A stretch of 30,528 bases of DNA from a virus. The stretch is from IMG/VR virus record IMGVR_UViG_3300010151_000089, positions 1-30,528 of that record; one strand, 5' to 3'. Made by a program: the position numbers and the translations under genes. The stretch's first letter is position 1, and each line of letters opens with the position of its first letter. The notes beneath the pieces were generated by a model. It was given only the letters and a program-made list of their open reading frames with translations, ran no database searches and was not told where the DNA came from. Below, in pieces: positions 16,057-22,718 of this stretch.

Positions 16057-17310
16057 TTATCCCACAAAAATTGGTAAAGGAACAAAGCTCTGTGCCTTGC
16101 TGGTGCTATCAGCTATAGCAGCGTCCCTTTCCGCCAACTTAGCATAAGTCAACTCGTCCAATACGGTTTTTAATTCGTCTCTTAAATCTTTTTGCTCTGT
16201 TTGTGCTTGTGATACTAGGTCGCCGCCATTCAAAGAGAGCGTCTCGCCGGGGATCGGAATAGAACCACCAAACTTGTTTCTAACATGCCCCAGCATCTCT
16301 TTAGCTAAAGATAGAGCAAATCTACGAATCCACTGCTTTCCTATACTATTAATATTTTTATATGGAATGTTTGCATAAGGTAACGTATTCATGTTGTTAA
16401 TGCCGTCTGTACCATTCTTTCGATCTGAATGTTCTTCCCACGCGTCCTTCTTTACTGTAAACTGAACCCAAAACTTCTCATCAGTTGAAAAACCAGACGG
16501 TGCTGGATACAATCTTAGTTTGTTGTTGTGTAGCTCATAAGAGTAATTTGAAATTCTAGTCTGTATGCTGTCTTCATACTGAATTGCTTGCAACTTATTT
16601 TGCCACGCCGGGATTACCTCAAAGGTTGAATCATCTGCGTATTGGCCATAAGTTGACATATTTCCGATTACGTTTAAGCCGCCATAAAAAGCATAGAACC
16701 TCCATTGGGCCCTAGCTGTCATATAATAAACTTTTCTGATTGTAATCTTGTTATTTGCAATTGTGTCTGTACCATCAAAAGCACTGACAGAACTTGAAAT
16801 AAGAGACTGTAAATCATAATCTTGTTGATCTGCTACCACTGCAAACGACCCTGAATACACGGTTAAATCGCCATTTATACCAGCTTCAGTGGCCATTCCT
16901 TCTGCTGCGCGCTGGGAATATTGAAATGTGTATCTAGGATATTTTAAAGAAATACTTGAAATAGTGGAGGAGCTTGAAACTTCACCATCATGATCAAAAG
17001 AAGCGGTTGTGTTTCCTAATAAATCTCCTAATGAATTTTTAGCCTGATGGATGTTAATTAAATAAGAATACTCTAAACACGCCTCTTCATATGCCGCGTA
17101 TACATTGCCCGGGGTTATTTCTATATCTAATACATCGCCACCCAGTTTTTTATAAACATAAGAGACTTGCTCTGCTGCGCCGCTTAAAAAATTATTATCA
17201 GAAACATAAATACCATACGGGAGGGTCGCCGATACTAAAGAGGTCGATCCAGTCGATGTCAGCACAACTTCACTAGTTGTGCTGGCCGGTGTTAAAGTTG
17301 GTGTTGCCAT
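16057..17310 (-). CDS. 13: Neck protein (gp13-like)
   Basis: A 417-residue protein. Residues 47-86 (QVSYVYKKLGGDVLDIEITP, then an AAYEEACLEYSYLIN helix) match the gp13-type opening, where a predicted short helix bundle contacts the portal. The middle is an inserted beta-rich domain. The last 110 residues (WIRRFALSLAKEMLGHVRNKF, split after position 20, then SIPIPGETLSLNGGDLVSQA and a long Lys/Glu/Leu helix) form a conserved helical end. It would bind below the portal and start head closure. AGGAG precedes the ATG, and an ACTAATTAT motif lies 20 bases upstream. It is longer than T4 gp13 (about 309 residues), with the extra length in the middle. Confidence 0.7.
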   Translation of the reverse strand: MATPTLTPASTTSEVVLTSTGSTSLVSATLPYGIYVSDNNFLSGAAEQVSYVYKKLGGDVLDIEITPGNVYAAYEEACLEYSYLINIHQAKNSLGDLLGNTTASFDHDGEVSSSSTISSISLKYPRYTFQYSQRAAEGMATEAGINGDLTVYSGSFAVVADQQDYDLQSLISSSVSAFDGTDTIANNKITIRKVYYMTARAQWRFYAFYGGLNVIGNMSTYGQYADDSTFEVIPAWQNKLQAIQYEDSIQTRISNYSYELHNNKLRLYPAPSGFSTDEKFWVQFTVKKDAWEEHSDRKNGTDGINNMNTLPYANIPYKNINSIGKQWIRRFALSLAKEMLGHVRNKFGGSIPIPGETLSLNGGDLVSQAQTEQKDLRDELKTVLDELTYAKLAERDAAIADSTSKAQSFVPLPIFVG

Positions 17311-17329
17311 TCGCTAATTCTCCTACACG

Positions 17330-17338
17330 ATAATTAGT
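17330..17338 (-). promoter_or_regulatory. ACTAATTAT motif upstream of the gp13-like gene (candidate late promoter)
   Basis: Coding-strand CAAACTAATTATCGTG lies 20 bases before the start of the neck operon (gp13-14-15-like), in the 51-base gap after the histone-like gene. It is one of the eight ACTAWTTAY matches. Confidence 0.4.
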
Positions 17339-17361
17339 TTGACGGCAACAAAAAAGATTGC

Positions 17362-17694
17362 TTAAGTGGTTTTGTGTCTTGTTGTTTTTTTTGTCGCCGG
17401 CTTTTTTGGCCTTCTGGTAGTAGTTTTTCTTGACTTTCTGGCCGTTGACTTCTTAGGTGTTGGGCTTTTTACTACAGCCTCTTTAGATTCTGCTTTTTTT
17501 AGAGTCGGCGTTTTGTTAATTGGTGGTGTCGCGACCAACTGGTTGATTGTGTTCTTGTTAATTGGCGGTACCGTGACCTCTTCTATGATTTCAGGCTCTT
17601 CTGGTGTTGATCTCTCAATCGCGAGGCCGAATTTCCTACCAAATTTCCTACCGAACTTTTTTAAACGTCTTATGGCTCTTCTCTTCTTTCCCAT
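17362..17694 (-). CDS. Histone H1-like basic protein
   Basis: A 110-residue, very basic protein. It begins MGKKRRAIRRLKKFGRKFGR with a KFGRKFGRKFG repeat (encoded by a tandem 12-base repeat at about 17629-17658), has a Pro/Glu/Ile middle with a repeated PPINK motif, and ends in a Lys/Arg/Ser/Thr/Pro tail of SPTPKKS and RRPKKPATKK type, like the tail of histone H1 or AlgP/HctB-type proteins. It could bind the packaged genome or RNA, or be a small head protein; no catalytic motif is present. AGGAG lies 6 bases before the ATG. A strong terminator separates it from the gene before it, so it may have its own transcript. The antisense hydrophobic ORF here is only its shadow. Confidence 0.75.
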   Translation of the reverse strand: MGKKRRAIRRLKKFGRKFGRKFGLAIERSTPEEPEIIEEVTVPPINKNTINQLVATPPINKTPTLKKAESKEAVVKSPTPKKSTARKSRKTTTRRPKKPATKKTTRHKTT

Positions 17695-17754
17695 AGCGAA
17701 CTCCTGTATAATATATTACTATAACATATGTTATTTAATTGTTAAACATAAAAG

Positions 17755-17786
17755 AAAACCCCCCTTCCAATTGGTTGGGGGGTTTT
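17755..17786 (-). terminator. Strong intrinsic terminator after the first post-capsid paralogue
   Basis: AAAACCCCCC and GGGGGGTTTT pair in a perfect 10-bp stem with a 12-base loop that itself contains CCAATTGG, followed on the coding strand by TTTTCTTTTATG. It lies 25 bases after the stop of the gene at 17811. Because A and T runs flank both sides it could act in both directions. Confidence 0.85.
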
Positions 17787-17810
17787 AATTTAATAGCTAT
17801 TTATTAACTA

Positions 17811-18497
17811 TTAGACTGTGCTAAAAGCAAAACTAGCATTCAGCGCACCAGAACCCAGTTCGGATCCTTGCCAAGCGATTCTCCAATATCCATCAGTCTG
17901 GCAGAAAAATGCAATCTCTGCACCAACATTGGTTTGGTTGTTTGTTGCGGTGTGAGCATACGTTAACGTATTGTGCGTTGCCGCTGCTGTTATAATGGAT
18001 CCAGCAAAGGTTGCAACAGTTTGGGTGGTATCCGTACTCTTAATCCAGCGGCTGAAGGGGTGTGCGTCACCGACATTAGCAACATCCATATTTATTGTCT
18101 GTGCTTGGTAAAAGTCACCCGACGCACAGGTAAATGTAATGTTCGAACCGCCGTCTGCCTGCGCAGTATATCGCCACACACACAGTGTACCGGGATCTGC
18201 ATCCGGCAACACAATTGCATTAGCGGCGTCACCCAAAGCAGCGCACTCGTGCAAAGTGTTTGCTGCCATAGTAAAACCTGAATCACAATTTGCGTCTGAT
18301 TTGGTTGACAGGCTCAGGCCATGCCAATCTTGAGTCGCAAATCTAATGTAATTTGAGCTAACTGCACCGTTCATTGTAACTGAACCTGTAGTTGACACAA
18401 CACAGTCTGTCAAAGTCGTGTTATTCAAATTCAAACTTCTTTTTAAATTTTCTATAAGGGTCTCTATTCTCGCGAGGCCCACTCTCTTAGTACCCAT
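17811..18497 (-). CDS. Post-capsid structural protein, paralogue 1 (head decoration or fibre candidate)
   Basis: The annotated start is the ATG at 18497 (228 residues). An in-frame ATG 27 bases upstream would read through the GGGAGG Shine-Dalgarno, so it is rejected. The N-terminus MGTKRVGLARIETLIENLKR is nearly the same as that of the next gene upstream (MAKRIGLARTEALIENLK), suggesting a shared docking helix. The rest is Thr/Ala/Asn/Gly-rich and beta-predicted (NAIVLPDADPGTLCVWRY, GYWRIAWQGSELGSGALNA), typical of secreted or virion surface domains. It lies just after the capsid gene, between terminators, so it is probably made in large amounts. A capsid decoration role is inference; I recognise no named family. 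Confidence 0.7.
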   Translation of the reverse strand: MGTKRVGLARIETLIENLKRSLNLNNTTLTDCVVSTTGSVTMNGAVSSNYIRFATQDWHGLSLSTKSDANCDSGFTMAANTLHECAALGDAANAIVLPDADPGTLCVWRYTAQADGGSNITFTCASGDFYQAQTINMDVANVGDAHPFSRWIKSTDTTQTVATFAGSIITAAATHNTLTYAHTATNNQTNVGAEIAFFCQTDGYWRIAWQGSELGSGALNASFAFSTV

Positions 18498-18547
18498 AGT
18501 TAAAAACCCTCCCTTTATAATCATGTCCGCACTCCGTTGTAGAGTGG

Positions 18548-18600
18548 GGGCGGATCAAGCCCGCCCAGTGACTATGGTGACTAGAATTTTCTCTAATCAC
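18548..18600 (-). promoter_or_regulatory. Structured 5' leader of post-capsid paralogue 1
   Basis: The gap between the two paralogues folds on the coding strand into GTGATTAGA / TCTAGTCAC (9 bp with one G-T pair, 6-base loop; 18577-18600), then GGGCGG / CCGCCC (6 bp, 7-base loop; 18548-18566). A weaker CACTC / GAGTG stem follows at 18530-18546. None is followed by a T-run, so this looks like a stable mRNA leader rather than a terminator. Confidence 0.45.
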
Positions 18601-18601
18601 T

Positions 18602-18610
18602 ATAAATAGT
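18602..18610 (-). promoter_or_regulatory. ACTATTTAT motif upstream of post-capsid paralogue 1 (candidate late promoter)
   Basis: Coding-strand GGTGAACTATTTATAGTG is preceded by TTTCTTTTAT. The same block occurs before paralogue 2, so the promoter-like region was duplicated with the gene or is under strong constraint. It lies 105 bases before the ATG, giving a long leader. Confidence 0.5.
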
Positions 18611-18633
18611 TCACCATAAAAGAAAGACCTCGA

Positions 18634-19276
18634 TTAAAATGCTTCGTTCCCAACAATCGTAACTATGAACTTGCCGGCCCCGTATTCACCAGCAACAGCT
18701 TCACCAGAACAAAGATACATATATAAGCCGTCGAGACTGGCCCCGGTCAATTTGCCGAAATACTCGGAGGTGTTGCTATCGTCAACCCGCTTGCTGATCC
18801 CGATCGCCCAAGCCTCGGTGGCGATGATCATGCTCGTCAGCCCGGAGGCATCGCCGTTATATGCGAGGGCACCGTTGGCTGACAGCCGAAAATCAATATC
18901 GTCCGCGCCTGTTGTTGGTGCCTCTATACATGTGACTGTAATGCTTTCCACAAACCCGCCAATAGTATTAGAGTGTCTATACACATAAGCGGCCCCGCCA
19001 GAGGCGTTACCAATAACATCATCAACATCGGCAACTGAAGCATTGCCCTGTAAGTCAATAAAGAGTTTCGTGATGATCCTGCCGTTAATGTTTGAGATTG
19101 TGGGCCCTTTACTGTCATTATCAACAACCCAGCCGGCGCCGAAGCCGGTAATATCGGCGGCCGTTGATGAACCTGCACCGGAACTAAGAGATATGGAACT
19201 GGAACTAAGAGATATTTCTCTTTTTTAAATTTTCTATTAAAGCTTCTGTTCTTGCCAAGCCTATTCTTTTTGCCAT
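18634..19276 (-). CDS. Post-capsid structural protein, paralogue 2, with an apparent +1 frame change
   Basis: The gene starts at the ATG at 19276 (AAAGGAGA six bases upstream) and reads MAKRIGLARTEALIENLKK, but the zero frame stops at 19205 after 23 codons. Skipping one base in the A6 run (19226-19221) gives ENLKREISLSSSSISLSSG and an open frame to 18634, 213 residues in all. The paralogue at 18497 has A5 at the same place and stays in frame. The body is Gly/Ser/Ala-rich and beta-predicted, with aromatic strands. Probable role: head decoration or another abundant virion protein. The break is either a one-base insertion (mutation or read error) or a programmed slip on A6; direct repeats of ATATCTCTTAGTTCC flank it. 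Confidence 0.65.
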
Positions 19277-19281
19277 TTTCA

Positions 19282-19309
19282 ATCTCCTTTGGGCCCATAG
19301 GAGATGGGC
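19282..19309 (-). promoter_or_regulatory. Leader with two mutually exclusive hairpins over the Shine-Dalgarno
   Basis: On the coding strand GCCCAT / ATGGGC (19309-19304 with 19298-19293) form a 6-bp hairpin with loop CTCCT. The loop and its flank, ATCTCCT, are perfectly complementary over 7 bases to AGGAGAT (19288-19282), the Shine-Dalgarno of paralogue 2. One fold leaves the ribosome site free, the other covers it. This may be a translational switch, or chance in a short GC-rich leader. Confidence 0.45.
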
Positions 19310-19314
19310 ACATT

Positions 19315-19323
19315 ATAAATAGT
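19315..19323 (-). promoter_or_regulatory. ACTATTTAT motif upstream of post-capsid paralogue 2 (candidate late promoter)
   Basis: Coding-strand GGTGAACTATTTATAATG directly follows the T-run of the capsid terminator and lies 39 bases before the ATG. Terminator then promoter-like motif is what one expects if this gene is transcribed on its own. Confidence 0.5.
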
Positions 19324-19330
19324 TCACCAT

Positions 19331-19362
19331 AAAAGAAAAACCCCCGCTCCGAAGAGCGGGGG
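19331..19362 (-). terminator. Strong intrinsic terminator after the major capsid gene
   Basis: CCCCCGCTC and GAGCGGGGG form a perfect 9-bp stem closed by a TTCG tetraloop (a cUUCGg loop in RNA), followed on the coding strand by TTTTTCTTTT. It lies 32 bases after the capsid stop codon and should end the head-assembly transcript while also protecting its 3' end. Confidence 0.93.
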
Positions 19363-19393
19363 CTGGAAATTAATCCTTTTTAGTCAAATTGAC

Positions 19394-21169
19394 TTAGCTA
19401 GTAGCACCAGATTCGCCAAGCAAGCCACGTACAACAACCAAGCCATACATATCAGGACGTACCATCTTCTTCGCGTAGCGCGTCATGACACCCTTACGGG
19501 GCACGAAGTCTTCCGGTCCAAAGATAGTGGGCGTGACCTGTAGCGGCACATAAGGAGCATATACATAGCCACTTTCAAGGAAGCTATTACCCTTACGACC
19601 AACAAGAACAACGTTTCTTGGGAAGTAGGGGTCAATATAAACATCCCACTTCTTATTAACGCTGCCGGCCTTGAGAGTACCAGCAGTACCCCTATCGCCA
19701 TCGACGGTGACAGAAGCGCGGAAGCCGGCTGTCATCTCAAGGATGCTAGCAACTTCAGGCGAAGTAACAATAAAGTTAGCTCCACCACGCAACGTCTTAC
19801 GGTGAATCTGCGCAGACACGTCATTGACAGTCTCTAACAGAGTCTCATACCACTCGCTAACCGTACCAGTGAAGTCCGGAGCAGCCGAAGACGCACCAAC
19901 CTCCGCACCAGTAGTTCTGTTAACGAACAGAGCGGGTGATCGTGACCAGTAGTAAGTACCGCCAGTAGCACCCTTAATGAGATCTTCTAGAATCTCACGG
20001 TCGATTTCCAAAGCAATCTGCTCTGAAAGAATACCAGTAAGCTCGACCTCGGCATCCATGTTGTGGTAGGCATTAAGATCCTGACCCAACTCTGGGGACC
20101 ACTTGGCCTTGAGCTTCTTAGTCTTCGCAGTGACACTGATCGAATCAACCTTGATGTCGATCTCAGGAATTTGAGACTGATTCTCAAGATCCCATAAGCT
20201 GGCACCCACGACACCACCTAACGCACGCTCGCCCACATTGTCGAAGTTATCAACAATCGGGAATTCAACCTTGCGGAAGCCAGCGGCCGTGCCATTACTA
20301 GCACTAATCGAAGCTCCAAGCGTACCATGAGAAACGCCTGCATTGGCCTTAAAGATCATGATGCCCTTATAAACAGCTGAGCTTGGCAGGTTACTAACCG
20401 AAGCCGTCGAAACCTGAGTCAACCGGCGAACGATCGTACCCGACGTTGGGTTAAGGGTGGTGGTGGTGGCGTCAGTTTGTGAAAGACCAACTAAGTTATT
20501 CACATCCATCTGTGCTAATGCCGCAGAACCAGTCCACGTACAAACAACGACTGCCGAACCTTGAAGGTCCGGGTCATGACGACAAAGCCTATTAAGCTCC
20601 TTGCCATAAGAACCACTACCCGGGAGTGTGCCGGAGTGTGATGCGACCAGCGTAAAGTGATCCGTAGATGAGGTTGGTGACGCGAAGCCGTTATTTAAAT
20701 TATAAAAGCTCTTGTCGACCGCACCGCCGCCTTCGGAAAGATCAACGCCACCGGTGATCTGACCAGCGACAACGCCTCCACCATACAGTGAATCCTCGGC
20801 GCCGTAGCCGAGTCTTGCAGAATTACCAGCAACTTGGAAATCCATGAAGAAGATGAGGCCCGAAGGCAAACTCATCGGTTGAACTGAAACCAGTTCGTTG
20901 GCGATCAGGCCGCCGAATACACGTCGAACGATCGGAAATGCTACGGACGCGAAGCCCTCAACATCGCCGCCGGCGCCCATTGTGCTTGCTTCACGAAGAA
21001 GCTCTTTCGCTTGGTTCTCAAGCAATACCGCCATAGTGTTTTTATCGCGGTCATTGTCCATACCCTCTAAAAGACCGGTGCGCTCCCACTTCTGAAGTAG
21101 AGCTGCGCCTTCTTTTGCGAGGTCACGATGTACAATGTTTTCTGTAAGTCTTTCAACAATACTTGACAT
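19394..21169 (-). CDS. 23: Major capsid protein (gp23-like)
   Basis: A 591-residue protein from the ATG at 21169, which has GGAGG 8 bases upstream. An in-frame TTG at 21184 would include that Shine-Dalgarno and is rejected. Family features are VAFPIVRRVFGGLIANELVS (76-95), VQPMSLPSGLIFFMDFQ, a central RKVEFPIVDNFDN region, KAKWSPELGQDLNAYHNMDA and the C-terminal ITSPEVASILEM-like region (here FIVTSPEVASILEM). Residues 1-60 form a charged helical delta-domain; LLRE60-A61 fits the L/I-x-E cleavage rule of the gp21 protease and lies close to the T4 site after E65. It forms the hexamers of the head. It is longer than T4 gp23 (521 residues), and GC is visibly higher than in its neighbours. No separate gp24 gene was seen. 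Confidence 0.94.
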   Translation of the reverse strand: MSSIVERLTENIVHRDLAKEGAALLQKWERTGLLEGMDNDRDKNTMAVLLENQAKELLREASTMGAGGDVEGFASVAFPIVRRVFGGLIANELVSVQPMSLPSGLIFFMDFQVAGNSARLGYGAEDSLYGGGVVAGQITGGVDLSEGGGAVDKSFYNLNNGFASPTSSTDHFTLVASHSGTLPGSGSYGKELNRLCRHDPDLQGSAVVVCTWTGSAALAQMDVNNLVGLSQTDATTTTLNPTSGTIVRRLTQVSTASVSNLPSSAVYKGIMIFKANAGVSHGTLGASISASNGTAAGFRKVEFPIVDNFDNVGERALGGVVGASLWDLENQSQIPEIDIKVDSISVTAKTKKLKAKWSPELGQDLNAYHNMDAEVELTGILSEQIALEIDREILEDLIKGATGGTYYWSRSPALFVNRTTGAEVGASSAAPDFTGTVSEWYETLLETVNDVSAQIHRKTLRGGANFIVTSPEVASILEMTAGFRASVTVDGDRGTAGTLKAGSVNKKWDVYIDPYFPRNVVLVGRKGNSFLESGYVYAPYVPLQVTPTIFGPEDFVPRKGVMTRYAKKMVRPDMYGLVVVRGLLGESGATS

Positions 21170-21188
21170 AGTTTTATCCTCCAATTGT

Positions 21189-22148
21189 TTAGTCTATGCC
21201 CGCCAAACGCTTCATGCGCTCAGCGAAGTCATTATTCTCACTCTTCTTTTCCTCTCGTACACGAGATTTAAGAAGAATAGAAGACGAAGTTCGCTTACTT
21301 ACTACTTCGCTAAGTGATTTTGATCTCTTTTTATTAGAAATACCCACCGCGCCCTGAAGTGTCTCATATACAATCTTCGCTTGCTCCAAAGAGCTAACCT
21401 CACCAATAGACTCGACAACTTTCTTCTTTTGCCGCTCATTTAAGGAGTCATCCATTAAAGTTCGATTCATATAATGAAGCTTACCGCTTGTTAGCTGTGC
21501 TTCATCAAATTTTTCTTTTATTTTTTCTGCTGTGTTAATTAATTCGTTCTTCATTTCATTAAGCTTTTTATATTTTGCCTGTAATGTTTTATTTTCTTTC
21601 TTTAGTTTGCTATTCTTTTCTTCCAAGTCGTCGTTATATTCGCTGATTGCAGCAACTAGCTCTGCAACACCTTCTCTATTATCAGCATAATCTACAGGTG
21701 GTTTCATCTGCCCGTTGGCAAACCCTCCATCTGGCCTCATCTCATAATCGAACTTAAGCGACTCTGCGATTTCTTCTAGCTCAGATTCTTCTATCTCTAC
21801 AGTTTCTTCTTCTAGTTCTTCGACTTCTTCTTCTATTTTCTTTTCAGAAACAACCTTGACATCTTCTTTTTCCAAATCACCTGCCTCTAGGCTGTGTAAG
21901 TCAATTTCTAATATTTTATCATCATCAATTTCTAGATGAAAAGCCTCTGGTAGTTGAGAATCTAAATCTTTTGCTAAAATGGTATCAGCGTCTTGGGCTT
22001 CAGGAGTCTCTTCTTGCTCTAGCAAACGCTCAACGGTATCTTTTATCTGATCCGAAAATTGCTCTACTACGACTTGTTCCGCGCTTTTGATCGCGGCGGT
22101 GCGTAATGCTGCAGCATCTACTATTGCTTGTTCTAACATTGTCGACAT
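21189..22148 (-). CDS. 22: Prohead scaffolding core protein (gp22-like)
   Basis: A 319-residue, acidic, helical protein. Residues 45-125 are very Glu/Asp-rich (EEEVEELEEETVEIEESELE), residues 150-210 form a clear coiled coil (DLEEKNSKLKKENKTLQAKY), and a C-terminal part (YMNRTLMDDSLNERQKKKVV, then a SLEQAKIVYETLQ helix and a basic end) matches gp22-type scaffolds. It would form the core on which the capsid assembles and then be cut up by the prohead protease, for which it offers many L/I-x-E sites. It ends 19 bases before the capsid start. AGGAG lies 8-9 bases before the ATG at 22148. Confidence 0.85.
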   Translation of the reverse strand: MSTMLEQAIVDAAALRTAAIKSAEQVVVEQFSDQIKDTVERLLEQEETPEAQDADTILAKDLDSQLPEAFHLEIDDDKILEIDLHSLEAGDLEKEDVKVVSEKKIEEEVEELEEETVEIEESELEEIAESLKFDYEMRPDGGFANGQMKPPVDYADNREGVAELVAAISEYNDDLEEKNSKLKKENKTLQAKYKKLNEMKNELINTAEKIKEKFDEAQLTSGKLHYMNRTLMDDSLNERQKKKVVESIGEVSSLEQAKIVYETLQGAVGISNKKRSKSLSEVVSKRTSSSILLKSRVREEKKSENNDFAERMKRLAGID

Positions 22149-22160
22149 CGGAGGCTCTCC

Positions 22161-22188
22161 TATTTATAGCTAGCTATGAATAAATAGT
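22161..22188 (-). promoter_or_regulatory. Promoter-like region before the scaffold and capsid genes
   Basis: The 80-base AT-rich gap holds coding-strand ACTATTTAT (22188-22180, the recurrent motif), a perfect 12-base palindrome ATAGCTAGCTAT (22166-22177), and TATAAATA (22168-22161), which equals the T4 late-promoter core. TATAAATA is only 13 bases from the ATG and overlaps the approach to the Shine-Dalgarno, so the upstream ACTATTTAT is the better promoter candidate. Confidence 0.5.
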
Positions 22189-22228
22189 AATTAAAAAAGT
22201 AAAATGACATAGAAAGTGTTATTGACAT

Positions 22229-22693
22229 CTAGAAAGTAGAACAAGCGGCGAAAAGGTTAATTTCAGATGCATCTGCGCAGGCAAATGCGACTCTATCAAC
22301 GCCGACGATTTCATAAACTCGGTATGTACGTTTGTCGGGTGTGCAAGCGGCCGGTGCGAGATTGGAATCTTCGCCGGTTATACTTATTTCTTCTGTTCCG
22401 CTCTGTGCGGCGGTTGTTCCGCCAACTCTTGTCATCAGCGGGAACCACCTTAAAAAAGCATGGCAATACCCAAAAACAGATACAACCTCACTATCGTCTT
22501 CGTTAGTGTCCTCGATTAACACATGTAAATATCTTTGATTTTCAGTAGCATATCCTTGTTCCCCAATCGCTGACGTAATGCCACGAAGATCATTAAGACT
22601 CTCAAGCGGCGTGACCTTGCCCCCTTGTGTACCGGTTAAATTTTTTGGGCCTCTTGTTCTGCCCCAACTCTGATGTCTGTTAAAAGTCGCCAT
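22229..22693 (-). CDS. Unknown protein between bS21 and the scaffold (virion candidate)
   Basis: A 154-residue protein with a basic, Gly/Thr-rich N-terminus (RHQSWGRTRGPKNLTGTQGG) and a beta-rich remainder (RYLHVLIEDTNEDDSEVVSV, KRTYRVYEIVGVDRVAFACA). There is no membrane segment or catalytic motif. GAGG lies before the ATG, and an ACTAATTAT motif lies 17 bases upstream, overlapping the end of the bS21 gene. Its place in the head-assembly cluster suggests a capsid or prohead component; I do not recognise the family. Confidence 0.65.
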   Translation of the reverse strand: MATFNRHQSWGRTRGPKNLTGTQGGKVTPLESLNDLRGITSAIGEQGYATENQRYLHVLIEDTNEDDSEVVSVFGYCHAFLRWFPLMTRVGGTTAAQSGTEEISITGEDSNLAPAACTPDKRTYRVYEIVGVDRVAFACADASEINLFAACSTF

Positions 22694-22709
22694 TTCTTTT
22701 CCTCTTTAA

Positions 22710-22718
22710 TAATTAGTT
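22710..22718 (-). promoter_or_regulatory. ACTAATTAT motif between bS21 and the next gene (candidate late promoter)
   Basis: Coding-strand AACTAATTATTAAAGAGG lies in the 24-base gap and touches the bS21 stop. It is very close to the following Shine-Dalgarno, so if it is a promoter the leader would be very short. Confidence 0.3.

Noticed and set aside
17366-17788. Plus-strand hydrophobic ORF of 140 codons resembling a membrane protein
   Set aside because: It is the antisense of the Lys/Arg-rich histone-like gene; Lys and Arg codons read backwards give Leu, Phe and Val. It also runs into the terminator.
18497-18524. Upstream start MIIKGGFLT for post-capsid paralogue 1
   Set aside because: The extension reads through the GGGAGG ribosome site of the downstream ATG, and the alignment with paralogue 2 begins at that ATG.
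18601-18608. TATAAATA on the plus strand as a rightward T4-type late promoter
   Set aside because: It would transcribe antisense to all genes; the same base pairs on the minus strand belong to the ACTAWTTAY series before structural genes. It is kept only as an orientation caveat.
18924-19313. Minus-strand ORF of 129 codons starting at 19313
   Set aside because: It runs through the capsid-terminator side of the leader in another frame; its first codons read the leader hairpin, and the body is the wrong frame of paralogue 2, which has better start signals and homology to its neighbour.
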